A DNA stretch of 64,000 bases from Thermodesulforhabdus norvegica (GCF_900114975.1 NZ_FOUU01000003.1:1-64000), one strand, 5' to 3'. Counted from the stretch's first letter, positions 18,089 through 26,765 are shown. Notes: generated by a model not told the origin, from the letters alone. Numbers and translations are program-made.

Positions 18089-19505
18089 CCTTCAAATCCA
18101 GAGGTTTGGTAAAGTGCTCCAGAGCCTCTTCCAGCTCTCTTATAGCCTTTCGGCAAAGTTCGGTAAATTCACCGGGTGATTTTTCTGATCTCCGGCTTTC
18201 CGTATCCTGGAGCATACCCTTTATCAAGGTGATGAGATTCACATATTTCCGGGCCAGACGTCTTGTAGCTGCCTCGTTTTCTTCCAGAAATTTTCTACAG
18301 TCTTCGGGGATGTTCTTCATCTGGAAGTTCCTGATAGCCCTTGACCATATCTGCGCAAGTTCTTCTTTTACCGGGTTATTGCGTAGTCGATCGCGATGAA
18401 ACAGAAGGGTCTTAAAGCCTTCTTTGATGACTTCTCCGGCTACTCCAATGTGGGCGGGAGTAAGCGGGCCGGAAAAGTCCAGATCGCTCAATTCGGGAAG
18501 TTCTGTTACCTTCGTGAGAAAGCAGTCCCAATCCTTTTCCGTTGATCTGGCGGGATTCAGGCTTGAAAGGGTTTTAAGAGCCCTGTTTCTGGCGTAAAGA
18601 CATCCCTGCAGAACCATGCCCCGGGACAAACACCATTCTGCCAGACCGAAGCCTTCTGGCGGAGTACCTTTCCTGAAGCTTGTCAGAAAATCTCTGACAA
18701 TCCGTCCGTATAATGCCCCAATTCCCCGATTATTCTCAAAAGACTCCAGGGAATTTTCGATGCTTTCCAAGGCCTGTCGGTCCGGATAACTCATTAAGGC
18801 AATGTTTTCCAGAATATTGCACAGAGCGAATAACGACTTTTTCAGGCTTTCGGGGAAGGCTTCGTTGTTCTCCTGTGTTTTTAACCATAGCTTCAGATCC
18901 TCTACGTAACCGGCTCGTCTGGCAAGGAGAACTCCGCTGGCAAATTCAAGGGTTTTCCACAATTCCGTCAGGTCCAGCACGGGAACAACGCGCTCTTCTA
19001 AAGGAATCTGACGGATTTTTTCCGGAGTGCCCAGCAGATCGTAGGGACCGTAGTATATGCCCCCTATCTCTGCATTTCCGACGACCTTTGTGCAATACAG
19101 AGAAACTAACTGGAGCAAAGGAACGCTCCTGGTGGAATGGCTCACATCAAGAAAAATTCTGCAATCCTCTGAAATCATGTCCATTATCGTCTGAATTATT
19201 TCTCTGTTTTCATCCGGCTCTTTTCCGTCGGGTATCGTTACGTTAATGACCTGAGGGGCGATTTCCATACTACCGAGGCGTCCTTTTAGACCCTCCCCGA
19301 AATCTTTCCGCCCCTCCCAGTTGTTTTTATGAGCTTCGGGAGTGCAGAGAATATAAACCCTGTCATCCTCAGTCCAATCTTTGCATAGCTTCTGGATTAG
19401 CGCTTCCTGAAGGAACAGAACTGGCTCGGACGTCCAATCTCCAAGAGCATACCTGCACTCGATATGTTTTTTTGTTCCCAGTGTGCTTATTAATATCCTT
19501 TTCAT
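18042..19505 (-). CDS. Orphan Csx2/TM1812-family CARF protein
   Basis: A 487-residue protein. The N-terminal 170 residues fit a CARF (Rossmann) domain of the CRISPR-associated Csx2/TIGR02221-TM1812 group: LISTLGTKKHIECRY at the start, and LDVSHSTRSVPLLQLVSLY, the counterpart of the family's D-x-T-H-x-x-R-S-x-P motif that contacts cyclic oligoadenylate. The helical C-terminal half should be a HEPN RNase domain, but the expected R-x4-6-H reads LRNNPVKEE with no histidine. ATG 19505 is preceded by GGGGAG; a TTG five codons upstream is less likely. No cas gene or array is present here. Role unknown; perhaps a nucleotide sensor or a silenced effector. Confidence 0.75.
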   Translation of the reverse strand: MKRILISTLGTKKHIECRYALGDWTSEPVLFLQEALIQKLCKDWTEDDRVYILCTPEAHKNNWEGRKDFGEGLKGRLGSMEIAPQVINVTIPDGKEPDENREIIQTIMDMISEDCRIFLDVSHSTRSVPLLQLVSLYCTKVVGNAEIGGIYYGPYDLLGTPEKIRQIPLEERVVPVLDLTELWKTLEFASGVLLARRAGYVEDLKLWLKTQENNEAFPESLKKSLFALCNILENIALMSYPDRQALESIENSLESFENNRGIGALYGRIVRDFLTSFRKGTPPEGFGLAEWCLSRGMVLQGCLYARNRALKTLSSLNPARSTEKDWDCFLTKVTELPELSDLDFSGPLTPAHIGVAGEVIKEGFKTLLFHRDRLRNNPVKEELAQIWSRAIRNFQMKNIPEDCRKFLEENEAATRRLARKYVNLITLIKGMLQDTESRRSEKSPGEFTELCRKAIRELEEALEHFTKPLDLKATTRDQRTCLRESGR

Positions 19506-19673
19506 TTTTCTCCCCGCCAAGGCAACAGATTTTGCTTTTGAAGCTTTTTCTATGATTATATAGATGAAATTTCAAAGGATAAGCAACTGATTTAAGACGG
19601 TGTACGGTGGCCTTTTGCCACTGTGGTATAAAAGAAGAACTCCGATTGCCTGTCGGTAAAAGGGGAGAGCGTC

Positions 19674-20528
19674 ATGATCAACTTAGAAATTGTGGGACAA
19701 ACCTTTGGGCCTTTCGACTTTGTTTACGACTGGCGCGATGCGGTTCTCTACAATCTGAGTGTCGGTGCAGGGATTTCCGAACTGGAATATCTTTATGAAA
19801 GAGTACCGGGGGGGCTGAGGGTGTATCCCTCCTTTGTTACCGTAACGGGTTATTCACCGCTCTACGATATTCTGGAGAAGCTGGGAATTGATATTTCGGT
19901 AGTCCTTCACGGTGAACAGTCCCTGAGGGTGTTTTCCCCGGTACCGGCTGAAGGGATAATAAAGTCCTATGCCCGGGTTTCCGGCGTGTACGACAAGAAG
20001 AAAGCGGCTCTGGTGGTTCTTGATGTTTACGGCGAGATGGGTTCCGCAGAGAGACTTTTTGAAATGTCCATGGGACTTTTTTGCAGGGGATTCGGTGGCT
20101 GGGGCGGTGATCCTGGACCCCGTAAGGAAGCTGTGCCTTTACCTGAAAAAAAGGAACCCGATTTTTCCTTAAGACGGGCTACCCTCGAAGAACAGGCTGC
20201 ACTTTACAGACTTTGTGGGGACTACAATCCTCTGCACATAGATCCGGAATGCGCAAGGCAGGCGGGCTTTTCACGGCCCATACTGCACGGCCTCTGCACT
20301 TTTGGCCACGTTGTCCGCGCACTGGTATTATCACTTTGTAAGGGTGATCCCTCCGGATTTCGCTCTCTTGAATGCCGTTTCTCCAATGTGGTTTACCCCG
20401 GGGATGTGATCAACGTGGACGGCTGGCGTCTGTCCGGGGGCAGGTATGCGCTGAGGGTCTGGGTTGATCGAGGTGACGGGGCCGGTGTGGATGTTCTGTC
20501 CCGGGTGGTGGCGGAAATTGCTGAATGA
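19674..20528 (+). CDS. MaoC-family (R)-specific enoyl-CoA hydratase
   Basis: A 284-residue double hot-dog protein resembling hydratase 2 of peroxisomal multifunctional enzyme. The catalytic half carries GDYNPLHIDPECARQAGF and PILHGLCTFG, with the Asp/His dyad in the first motif; the N-terminal half is a decayed hot dog as in eukaryotic and bacterial homologs of this length. It hydrates trans-2-enoyl-CoA to (R)-3-hydroxyacyl-CoA in fatty acid metabolism. GGGGAGAG precedes the ATG. The TetR-type gene 134 bases downstream, with an operator-like palindrome, may regulate lipid genes, but a shared control is inference. Confidence 0.85.
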   Translation: MINLEIVGQTFGPFDFVYDWRDAVLYNLSVGAGISELEYLYERVPGGLRVYPSFVTVTGYSPLYDILEKLGIDISVVLHGEQSLRVFSPVPAEGIIKSYARVSGVYDKKKAALVVLDVYGEMGSAERLFEMSMGLFCRGFGGWGGDPGPRKEAVPLPEKKEPDFSLRRATLEEQAALYRLCGDYNPLHIDPECARQAGFSRPILHGLCTFGHVVRALVLSLCKGDPSGFRSLECRFSNVVYPGDVINVDGWRLSGGRYALRVWVDRGDGAGVDVLSRVVAEIAE

Positions 20529-20571
20529 AGGCTTTCTGATTGGGCTGTGGGCGAAGCGATCATGTTTTTTC

Positions 20572-20604
20572 TTGACCTGTGAATGATAGATCTATAGATA
20601 TAAT
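20572..20604 (+). promoter_or_regulatory. Candidate promoter with palindromic operator upstream of tetR-type gene
   Basis: A TTGACC (20572-20577) and a perfect TATAAT (20599-20604) flank the 10-base palindrome ATAGATCTAT (20586-20595). Spacing between the hexamers is 21 bases, long for sigma-70, so the true -35 may be another site. A palindrome between promoter elements just upstream of a TetR-family gene is the usual place for an autoregulatory operator. Confidence 0.45.
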
Positions 20605-20662
20605 TGAGTGTCAGGTATCGAATGGTTGTTCACCGGATGACCTTGCTCGGGAGAAAGGTATT

Positions 20663-21286
20663 ATGGAAAGACTTTCACGGCGCGAAAGAGAGCGCCTCAG
20701 GCATCGTCGGGAAATTTTGGATGCTGCCCTGGAACTCTTCTCGGAAAGAGGGTATCACAATGTTTCGGTAAGAGACATTGCCCAAAAAGCCGAATTTTCC
20801 ATAGGGACCATTTACAAGTTCTTCGAAGGCAAGGAAGATCTCTACAGATCTCTTATGCTCGATAAGGCCGAGGAGTTACACGCTCAGCTTATTGAGGCTC
20901 TTCGGCGTGAAGGCGATGAGGTTGAAAAATTGCGCAGGTTTATTACCACTAAATGTCGCCTCTTTCGGGAAAACGTTAAAATCGTTCGGCTTTACTTTAC
21001 GGAAACCAGAGGGGCGGGTTTTTCCATAAAGGCCGGTTTGGACCAGGAAATCAGAAAGAAGTATGATGAGTGTCTGAAATTGGTGGCATCCATCTTCAGG
21101 TCGGGTATGGAGAAAAAAATATTCAATGACCTTTCAGATCCTTACAGGCTGGCCGTGGCTCTGGATAGTGTCTGTAATGGCTTTATTTTCCTGTGGCTTG
21201 AAAAGCCGGAGGAACATCCCCTGCCGGAAGATCCGAATTTGATTCTTGATATTTTCTTCAAACCTCTTCTGCTTCAATCAAGCTAG
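20663..21286 (+). CDS. TetR/AcrR-family transcriptional regulator
   Basis: A 207-residue TetR-family repressor. The helix-turn-helix lies in residues about 12-55: ILDAALELFSERGYHNVSVRDIA, then FSIGTIYKFFEGKEDLY, a near-consensus DNA-binding head. The remaining helical part is the ligand-binding and dimer domain. The frame is open upstream to a GTG at 20579, but ATG 20663 has GAGAAAGG at proper spacing and gives the standard family length. A palindrome and TATAAT lie upstream and a strong bidirectional terminator follows. Neighbouring MaoC hydratase suggests an acyl-CoA ligand, as for FadR-type TetR proteins; that is inference. Confidence 0.9.
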   Translation: MERLSRRERERLRHRREILDAALELFSERGYHNVSVRDIAQKAEFSIGTIYKFFEGKEDLYRSLMLDKAEELHAQLIEALRREGDEVEKLRRFITTKCRLFRENVKIVRLYFTETRGAGFSIKAGLDQEIRKKYDECLKLVASIFRSGMEKKIFNDLSDPYRLAVALDSVCNGFIFLWLEKPEEHPLPEDPNLILDIFFKPLLLQSS

Positions 21287-21295
21287 AGTTTATCG

Positions 21296-21339
21296 CAGAC
21301 AAAACTGGGGCCTTTTGAAAGGAGCCCCGGTTTTGTCTG
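21296..21339. terminator. Strong bidirectional terminator between tetR-type and M16 genes
   Basis: A 16-bp stem (21296-21311 with 21324-21339, one G-T pair) closes a 12-base loop. The stem includes AAAAC and GTTTT so that either strand provides a T-rich 3' side. It sits exactly between convergent genes and is among the best hairpins in the window. Confidence 0.8.
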
Positions 21340-21346
21340 ATGCAAG

Positions 21347-24277
21347 TCAGCCTTCAATTGCTACCCTTTCTGCGTCTTTTAAAAGGTCTGTTCGTGCACT
21401 TTCTATTGAATCGGCAGGTCCCAGGACACAGAGATGAAGGTTCTGCGACCATTGTCTGAGCAATTCCGCTGCTCTGTAGAAATCTTCTCTATCGGTCTGG
21501 ATAATCGCCTTTCTGAGGTTTCGTCTCATTTCTTCGGTTTCTCCCGTCAGATAACGGACTAAAGAGACGTAAGCCCTTGCATCGGGGAATAGGGGCGGAT
21601 CGACTTTTCCAAAGGTGCCTATAACCGCAGGAGTAATATCTTCATCGCCCAGCTTTTCAGGGGAGATGCTTTCATGACAGTTCCTCATTATGTCAACCGT
21701 CTTTTCGAGATGGGGATCACGGTATGATGTCATAACCAGAATGCCCGAAGCGCGGTCGAAAAAGCAGTGAGCACCGTAGGCTCCTCCCTGAACGCGTATC
21801 TTTTCCCATAGCCATCCGGTTCTCAGGTAGTTTAAGACGACCAGAAGAGTACCGTCGTCGGGTTTTACGGCTCCTGCACCAAGAGGTGCCCCCGAAGCCA
21901 CATAATGGACCTGAACGGGCAATGTAAAAGCTTCTTTCGGAGGCAGATCCTTAAAATTCCATGAAAGAGAGCCACTTTCGGGAATGTTTTTGCCGTCCCC
22001 GATTTCCGGCAGCAGTTCCCTTTCCAGACTTGCTCTCGTTGCGGTCAGAAGATCTCCGTCTGCCGTTACGGACACGACCATCCGGGATGTTTTAAAAAGA
22101 TAATCCCTCAGGGCTGAAAGGTTTTCTTTAATCTCGGGCCACTTCTTGTCGAAATTGTCAGCCAGGTTTTTCACAAAGAAGTATTGACTCAATCCCGAAA
22201 GCTCTTCCTTGACGCGGTCGGGCAGGGTAAAGTGTCCCCGGACTCTTCTCATGGCCATTCGATGTCCCTCGGGAATGATCCTCTGATACCTCAGGGCCTT
22301 ATGGCGAAGAATAATCTGAAAGATACGGTCCCGGTTGTTCAGATCTACTTTACTTATCATGTCCCGGAAGATTCTCAGTAGCTCGGGAACTTTCTCGGAA
22401 AGAGCCTTACCCCTGAGTAGTAGCAGATAAACCCCTGACGGGTCACTGAAGGAATTCCTGACAACTAATTTCGGGCGTATGCCCCCCGTATGACGGGCTA
22501 TTCGCTCGGTAAACTTTACGTAGTCTTCGTCGGTCGTACCCGCTTCAAGAAGAGCTGAGCAAAAAAGAGGCAGATAGGAAAGATGATCCTGTGGCATTCC
22601 GTCAAACTTGAAACCTATGTCGATATATACGATACCGTTCGTTTGAATCGGGTGGAGCATCATGAGGGGGTTCGAGGAGTTTTCGATGATCCGGGGTAAG
22701 GCGGGATGTTCTGGGCTGAGGTCATTCCTGCTCAGCCGCGGGATTTTAGCTATGTCTTCGGGACGATCCGGCTGATTCTGGTAGGTTACAAGAGCTTTTG
22801 TCTTTTCCAGGAAGTAAATTTTCGTCTCCTTCGTCCATCCTTTCGTGGCTTCTTCGAGCTTTGCCTGGAGGCGTTCCTCCATTTTCCGCAAAAGATCGGG
22901 ATCCGGCTCGAGAATGACCAGGGATTTTCGGTCGTTCTGAAGGAAGTACTTCTCTAGGAGTTCTGAGAAGTAATGAGGGTTCTCCGCATAAAGGTCTTTT
23001 ATCCTGTTGATGGGTTTTTCAAAGGCCACGAGAGCCAGAGGATCGTGATCATAGAGCCAGGTAGTAAGAGCACTGAGCATCAGGATGAGACCTCTTGGGT
23101 AGTTCCCGGTATTACCCTCCCGGTAGGCGAATTCTACCGTGTTGAGGGCGGCCTCTACGGTAGATCTTGGAATGCCGTCTCGGATGAGCCCTCTAATGGT
23201 ATCCTCTATCAGGTTGACCATGTCGTCTATTGCGGTTGAAGACATGCCTTTGAGGCCGATGGCAAAGTACATCCATCGCAGTTCTGTCTCCAGGCCCCCA
23301 CCGGCAAGATCCTCGCCCAACCCTGACTCTATGAGTGCTCTCCTCAGCGGAGATCCCGGAGTGCCGATCAGGATGTGGTGCAGTATCTGAAGCGAAAAAT
23401 TTGTGATCCTTTCGTGTGTTTCCGGCAGTAACCAGTTGAGCGTTGCATAGGTTTTACGATCCAGGTTGTCACCGGGCGTTGCTGCATATTTTTTTTGTAC
23501 TTTCCGTAAACCCGTCCAGGGCTTCAGGTCCGGGATTGAAGAAGGAACGTGGGTCGCCGAAAAGCTTTCCAGATAGGAAGCGATGTGGCTGAGTTCGGCG
23601 TCAGGATAACCGTTTCCGTAGAAGAAGATGCGGGAATTGCTGGGGTGGTAGAATCTTTTGTGGTAGGCAACGAAGTCCTCGTACGAGAGATTCGGAATCT
23701 CCAGGGGGTCTCCTCCGGAATCGAAGGAATAGGGGTGATCGGGAAACAGGGACTGCTGGATGGTTTCTGCGAGAACTCTCTCGGGTGATGAGTAAGCCCC
23801 TTTCATTTCGTTGTAAACCACCCCGCGAATTTCCGGCTTTTCGCTGGGATTCTCCACATGATAGTGCCAGCCTTCCTGGAGAAAGATTTCTTCCCTGAGC
23901 ATCGGGAAAAAAACTGCGTCGAGGTACACATCCACGAGATTATGAAAATCCTTTTCATGTGTACTTGCCACGGGGTAGCATGTTTTGTCGGGATAGGTAA
24001 AGGCATTCAGAAAGGTTTGGAGTGAGCCTTTGAGAAGCTCGACGAAGGGTTCTTTGACCGGATACTTGCGGGAACCGCAGAGTACCGAATGTTCCAGTAT
24101 GTGAGGAAGTCCGGTGGCATCCTGAGGGGGCGTTCTGAAGGTTATTCCAAAAACTTTGTTTTCGTCCCCGTTTTTTAACAACAGGATATCTGCCCCTGAA
24201 GGCTTGTGGGTGTATCTAAAGGCGCTGGTGCTCAGCTCAGGGATCTCCCGCTCGTCTATTTTTTCAAAACCCTCCAT
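21347..24277 (-). CDS. M16C-family zinc metallopeptidase (presequence-protease/insulinase-like)
   Basis: A 976-residue protein with the inverted zinc motif HILEH (HxxEH, about residues 61-65) in HILEHSVLCGSRKYPVKEPF. The third ligand region GVVYNEMKGAYSSPERVL follows. A downstream M16C-associated domain and two inactive M16 repeats make up the length, as in PreP (about 1000 aa). It degrades short unfolded peptides inside a clamshell chamber. No signal peptide, so cytoplasmic. GAGGTGGATTT precedes the ATG. It stands alone, bounded by a bidirectional terminator and divergent from the cytochrome c3 gene. Confidence 0.93.
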   Translation of the reverse strand: MEGFEKIDEREIPELSTSAFRYTHKPSGADILLLKNGDENKVFGITFRTPPQDATGLPHILEHSVLCGSRKYPVKEPFVELLKGSLQTFLNAFTYPDKTCYPVASTHEKDFHNLVDVYLDAVFFPMLREEIFLQEGWHYHVENPSEKPEIRGVVYNEMKGAYSSPERVLAETIQQSLFPDHPYSFDSGGDPLEIPNLSYEDFVAYHKRFYHPSNSRIFFYGNGYPDAELSHIASYLESFSATHVPSSIPDLKPWTGLRKVQKKYAATPGDNLDRKTYATLNWLLPETHERITNFSLQILHHILIGTPGSPLRRALIESGLGEDLAGGGLETELRWMYFAIGLKGMSSTAIDDMVNLIEDTIRGLIRDGIPRSTVEAALNTVEFAYREGNTGNYPRGLILMLSALTTWLYDHDPLALVAFEKPINRIKDLYAENPHYFSELLEKYFLQNDRKSLVILEPDPDLLRKMEERLQAKLEEATKGWTKETKIYFLEKTKALVTYQNQPDRPEDIAKIPRLSRNDLSPEHPALPRIIENSSNPLMMLHPIQTNGIVYIDIGFKFDGMPQDHLSYLPLFCSALLEAGTTDEDYVKFTERIARHTGGIRPKLVVRNSFSDPSGVYLLLLRGKALSEKVPELLRIFRDMISKVDLNNRDRIFQIILRHKALRYQRIIPEGHRMAMRRVRGHFTLPDRVKEELSGLSQYFFVKNLADNFDKKWPEIKENLSALRDYLFKTSRMVVSVTADGDLLTATRASLERELLPEIGDGKNIPESGSLSWNFKDLPPKEAFTLPVQVHYVASGAPLGAGAVKPDDGTLLVVLNYLRTGWLWEKIRVQGGAYGAHCFFDRASGILVMTSYRDPHLEKTVDIMRNCHESISPEKLGDEDITPAVIGTFGKVDPPLFPDARAYVSLVRYLTGETEEMRRNLRKAIIQTDREDFYRAAELLRQWSQNLHLCVLGPADSIESARTDLLKDAERVAIEG

Positions 24278-24369
24278 AAATCCACCTCACTCTGCCGTCT
24301 TTTTTATACGGATTTTATGAAATACCCTCTGGCCGGAGTTGTCGGCAAGAATTTTCCTTCCGGCTTCAC

Positions 24370-24399
24370 TTGACACCGCGAGAAAAATTTCACTAAAAA
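24370..24399 (+). promoter_or_regulatory. Candidate sigma-70 promoter for cytochrome c3
   Basis: TTGACA at 24370-24375 and TAAAAA at 24394-24399 with an 18-base spacer, 55 bases before the cytochrome ATG. The -35 is perfect, the -10 is 4 of 6. No activator site recognised. Confidence 0.5.
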
Positions 24400-24454
24400 G
24401 TAGGCCGAAGCCGTCACAAGAACTAACTTTTATTGCTTTCGAGAGGAAGGTACC

Positions 24455-24880
24455 ATGAAGAAACTGGCTTTTTTGATGGTTTTTGCAATACTTTTTGTCT
24501 CTTCGCCAAAGGGTTTTGCTCAGGAAGAGGAGATTATTATCAACTCATCGCTCTACCCGAAGCATACAATGCCCCTTGTAAGGTTTCCTCACATGCTTCA
24601 CTTTGATGATTTGGGTTATGATTGTACGGAGTGTCATCATCTTTACAAAAACGGCGAAAATATCTGGACCGACGGAGATGAAACGTCCTGTCAGGTCTGT
24701 CATAACGAACCGACGGTGAAAAACGAAAAGAGGCTTCCTCCTCCTCAGCAAAAACTGAATCTGAAGCTTTCTTATCACGGGCTCTGCATTGACTGCCATC
24801 GCAAGTACAATCACGAAAACAACACCAAAGCAGCTCCCATAACGTGTCAGGGCTGCCATACGATAAAAGAAGGGCAGTAG
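24455..24880 (+). CDS. Tetraheme class III cytochrome c (cytochrome c3 family)
   Basis: A 141-residue periplasmic cytochrome with a Sec signal peptide (hydrophobic core 4-16, cleavage after GFAQ) and exactly four CXXCH heme sites: CTECH, CQVCH, CIDCH and CQGCH. Extra histidines for bis-His ligation are present, such as in RFPHMLHF and SYHG. Mature size of about 118 residues equals the classic 13-kDa cytochrome c3 of sulfate reducers, which shuttles electrons from periplasmic hydrogenase or formate dehydrogenase to membrane complexes. GAGAGGAAGG precedes the ATG. It is monocistronic with its own promoter and a hairpin afterwards. Confidence 0.93.
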   Translation: MKKLAFLMVFAILFVSSPKGFAQEEEIIINSSLYPKHTMPLVRFPHMLHFDDLGYDCTECHHLYKNGENIWTDGDETSCQVCHNEPTVKNEKRLPPPQQKLNLKLSYHGLCIDCHRKYNHENNTKAAPITCQGCHTIKEGQ

Positions 24881-24906
24881 CCCCGGCTTTTTGTCTCTCT
24901 GGCCTT

Positions 24907-24929
24907 TTCTTATCGTTGACTGATAAGAA
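24907..24929. terminator. Hairpin downstream of cytochrome c3 gene
   Basis: TTCTTATC (24907-24914) and GATAAGAA (24922-24929) form an 8-bp perfect stem, 26 bases after the stop. There is no T tract on the plus side, so it may be an mRNA-stabilising hairpin rather than a terminator. The loop contains TTGACT, which could alternatively be a -35 for the riboswitch transcript. Confidence 0.35.
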
Positions 24930-24954
24930 AGGATTAATGTAAAAGGCAAGTGCT

Positions 24955-25125
24955 GTTCTGTTGTCAGGTGCCCGGTAGAGGGCTTAAAAGGGAAGTCCGG
25001 TGAGAATCCGGCACGGACCCACCGCTGTGAGCGGGGACGAAACCCGCAGAAGGCCACTCCTTCAGGGGGAAGGCGCGGGGAGTAGGAAGATCCGCAAGTC
25101 AGAACACCTGCCTGACGACGAGAGG
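24955..25125 (+). ncRNA. Cobalamin riboswitch (AdoCbl aptamer)
   Basis: The leader shows the conserved B12 aptamer blocks in order: AAAAGGGAAGTCCGGTG (24986 onward), GAGAATCCGGCACGG, CCACCGCTGTGA, GGCCACT, GGGGGAAGGC and AAGTCAGAACACCTGCC. The closing P1 helix pairs TCAGG near 24964 with CCTGA near 25111. It is followed by an intrinsic terminator and then cbiL, so cobalamin binding should stop transcription of the corrin biosynthesis gene. Edges are approximate. Confidence 0.95.
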
Positions 25126-25178
25126 CTCTCACCTCGGGGATGAGGGTGAGCCCGCAGTTCTGAGGATGGAAATGGGGG

Positions 25179-25217
25179 ATCCTTAGAAGTCGATTCCTTC
25201 TAAGGATTTTTATTTTT
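25179..25217 (+). terminator. Riboswitch expression-platform terminator
   Basis: ATCCTTAGAA (25179-25188) pairs with TTCTAAGGAT (25198-25207), a perfect 10-bp stem, followed by TTTTATTTTT. It lies between the cobalamin aptamer and cbiL and is the likely OFF switch. Confidence 0.9.
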
Positions 25218-25231
25218 AAGGGGTATGAGAA

Positions 25232-25984
25232 ATGGTGGGAACTTTCTACGGAATAGGGGTTGGTCCCGGGGATCCCGAACTCATTACCGTTAAGGCCGTA
25301 AGAATCTTGAATCGGGTATCTTATATCTTCGCTGCGGCCTCCTCCAAAAATAGCTACAGCCTGGCACTCGACATAGTGAAACCCTACCTGCCTCCGGAAA
25401 CCCCTGTGGAATATCTTTACTTCCCGATGACTTACCATTCGGATACCCTTGAAAATTCATGGCACAAAAACGGCCTGAGGGTGGCGGAGGTCTTGAGAAG
25501 CGGTAAGGATGTCGCCTTTGTTACTCTCGGAGACCCCCTGATCTACAGCACATACATATATTTGGTGAGAGAACTCTATAACCTGCTGGGAAGCGTAAAA
25601 ATCGAAACCGTTCCGGGCATCACTTCCTTTCAGGCGGCGGCTTCTGCCTGTACGGTGCCTCTGGTTGAAGGTGAAGAATCTCTGGCCGTAGTTTCGGGAG
25701 CACAGGGGGGAGAACATCTCCGGAGAATGCTTGAAGTTACAGACAACGTGGTTTTACTGAAGGTTTACCGGAACATAGACGCCGTAATAGATGCTCTGGA
25801 ATCACAGGGGCTGGAAAAGAACGCCTGTTTTGTCAGCCGGTGCGGCCTGGAGGGGGAATCCATCTCGTACGATGTAAGATCCTTACGGGGGCAAAAGCCC
25901 CATTACCTGTCTCTTATGATAGTGAAGAAAAAGCTTCAGAGTGTTTCTGCCTCTGATCTGCCCGAAGTTTCTTCCGCACGGTGA
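25232..25984 (+). CDS. cbiL: Precorrin-2/cobalt-factor II C20-methyltransferase
   Basis: A 250-residue tetrapyrrole methylase. It has the family start YGIGVGPGDPELITVKAVRIL (about 6-25), VAFVTLGDPLIYSTY for SAM binding, and ETVPGITSFQAAASA. The order and length fit CbiL/CobI, which methylates C20 of precorrin-2 or its cobalt form in corrin ring synthesis. Regulated by the cobalamin riboswitch immediately upstream; AAGGGG precedes the ATG. The anaerobic (cobalt-early) version is assumed from the organism type. It is the only corrin ring gene in the window, so the rest of the pathway lies elsewhere. Confidence 0.92.
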   Translation: MVGTFYGIGVGPGDPELITVKAVRILNRVSYIFAAASSKNSYSLALDIVKPYLPPETPVEYLYFPMTYHSDTLENSWHKNGLRVAEVLRSGKDVAFVTLGDPLIYSTYIYLVRELYNLLGSVKIETVPGITSFQAAASACTVPLVEGEESLAVVSGAQGGEHLRRMLEVTDNVVLLKVYRNIDAVIDALESQGLEKNACFVSRCGLEGESISYDVRSLRGQKPHYLSLMIVKKKLQSVSASDLPEVSSAR

Positions 25985-26062
25985 AAAAGGCCTTTTTATC
26001 GTGTCGACGGTTTGTAAGGTCTGCTGGGGTTGAGTGTATGGGCGAAGGTAATAGGGGGTGTC

Positions 26063-26680
26063 ATGACTTCGAACCACTATTTCGACCGGGTTGCTTCTGA
26101 TTGGGATCGGATGAGGCGGGGTTTTTTCTCGGAGGAGGTCAGAGAAAAGGCCATTTCAATTGCGGGTGTGCGAAGCGATGCCGTTGCTGCCGACATTGGA
26201 GCAGGCACGGGTTTCATCACCGAAGGGCTGGTCAACAGAGGTTTGCGTGTGATAGCGGTTGATCGCTCCGGAGCAATGCTTGCCGGGATGAGAAGGAAGC
26301 TGGCAGGCGTTAGCGGGGTTGATTATCTGGTCGGAGAAGTGACGGAGCTACCCATCTCCGACGAAAGTGTAGATTACGCCTTTGCCAATATGTGTCTTCA
26401 TCACATAGAATTGCCGTATCGGGCAATTAAAGAGATGGCGCGAATTCTCAGACCAGGGGGTAAACTTATTATCACCGATCTGGATGAGCATTCCCACGAC
26501 TTCCTGCGGATAGAGCATCACGATGCGTGGTTGGGATTTAAAAGTGAGCACATGAAGGAATGGTTGGCGGAGGCAGGGCTGAGAGAGGTTTCGGTGAAAA
26601 GTCTGGGCGAGAACTGTTGTGCCCAACCAGATTGTGGATGTGCTTCTGTCGGCATATTCATAGCTACAGGCCTAAAGTGA
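26063..26680 (+). CDS. Class I SAM-dependent methyltransferase with Cys-rich tail
   Basis: A 205-residue methyltransferase. Motif I is VAADIGAGTGFITEGL, with the acidic end of strand 2 in VIAVDRSGAML, and the post-motif ANMCLHHIE and LRPGGKLIITDLD. The C-terminus carries ENCCAQPDCGCAS, a cluster of four cysteines that might bind metal or thiol ligands. ATG 26063 has GGGGGT upstream; a TTG extension at 26030 is unlikely. It follows cbiL by 78 bases without an obvious terminator, so it may also be under riboswitch control. The tail recalls proteins handling arsenic, mercury or corrinoids, but the substrate is unknown. Confidence 0.78.
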   Translation: MTSNHYFDRVASDWDRMRRGFFSEEVREKAISIAGVRSDAVAADIGAGTGFITEGLVNRGLRVIAVDRSGAMLAGMRRKLAGVSGVDYLVGEVTELPISDESVDYAFANMCLHHIELPYRAIKEMARILRPGGKLIITDLDEHSHDFLRIEHHDAWLGFKSEHMKEWLAEAGLREVSVKSLGENCCAQPDCGCASVGIFIATGLK

Positions 26681-26765
26681 ATTGACCTTATGCTACGACA
26701 AATCGGTTCGGGCCGGTGAAGAGCAAGATCCTTTCGTGAATTAATGAGGATTTGCAATCCCCGGA

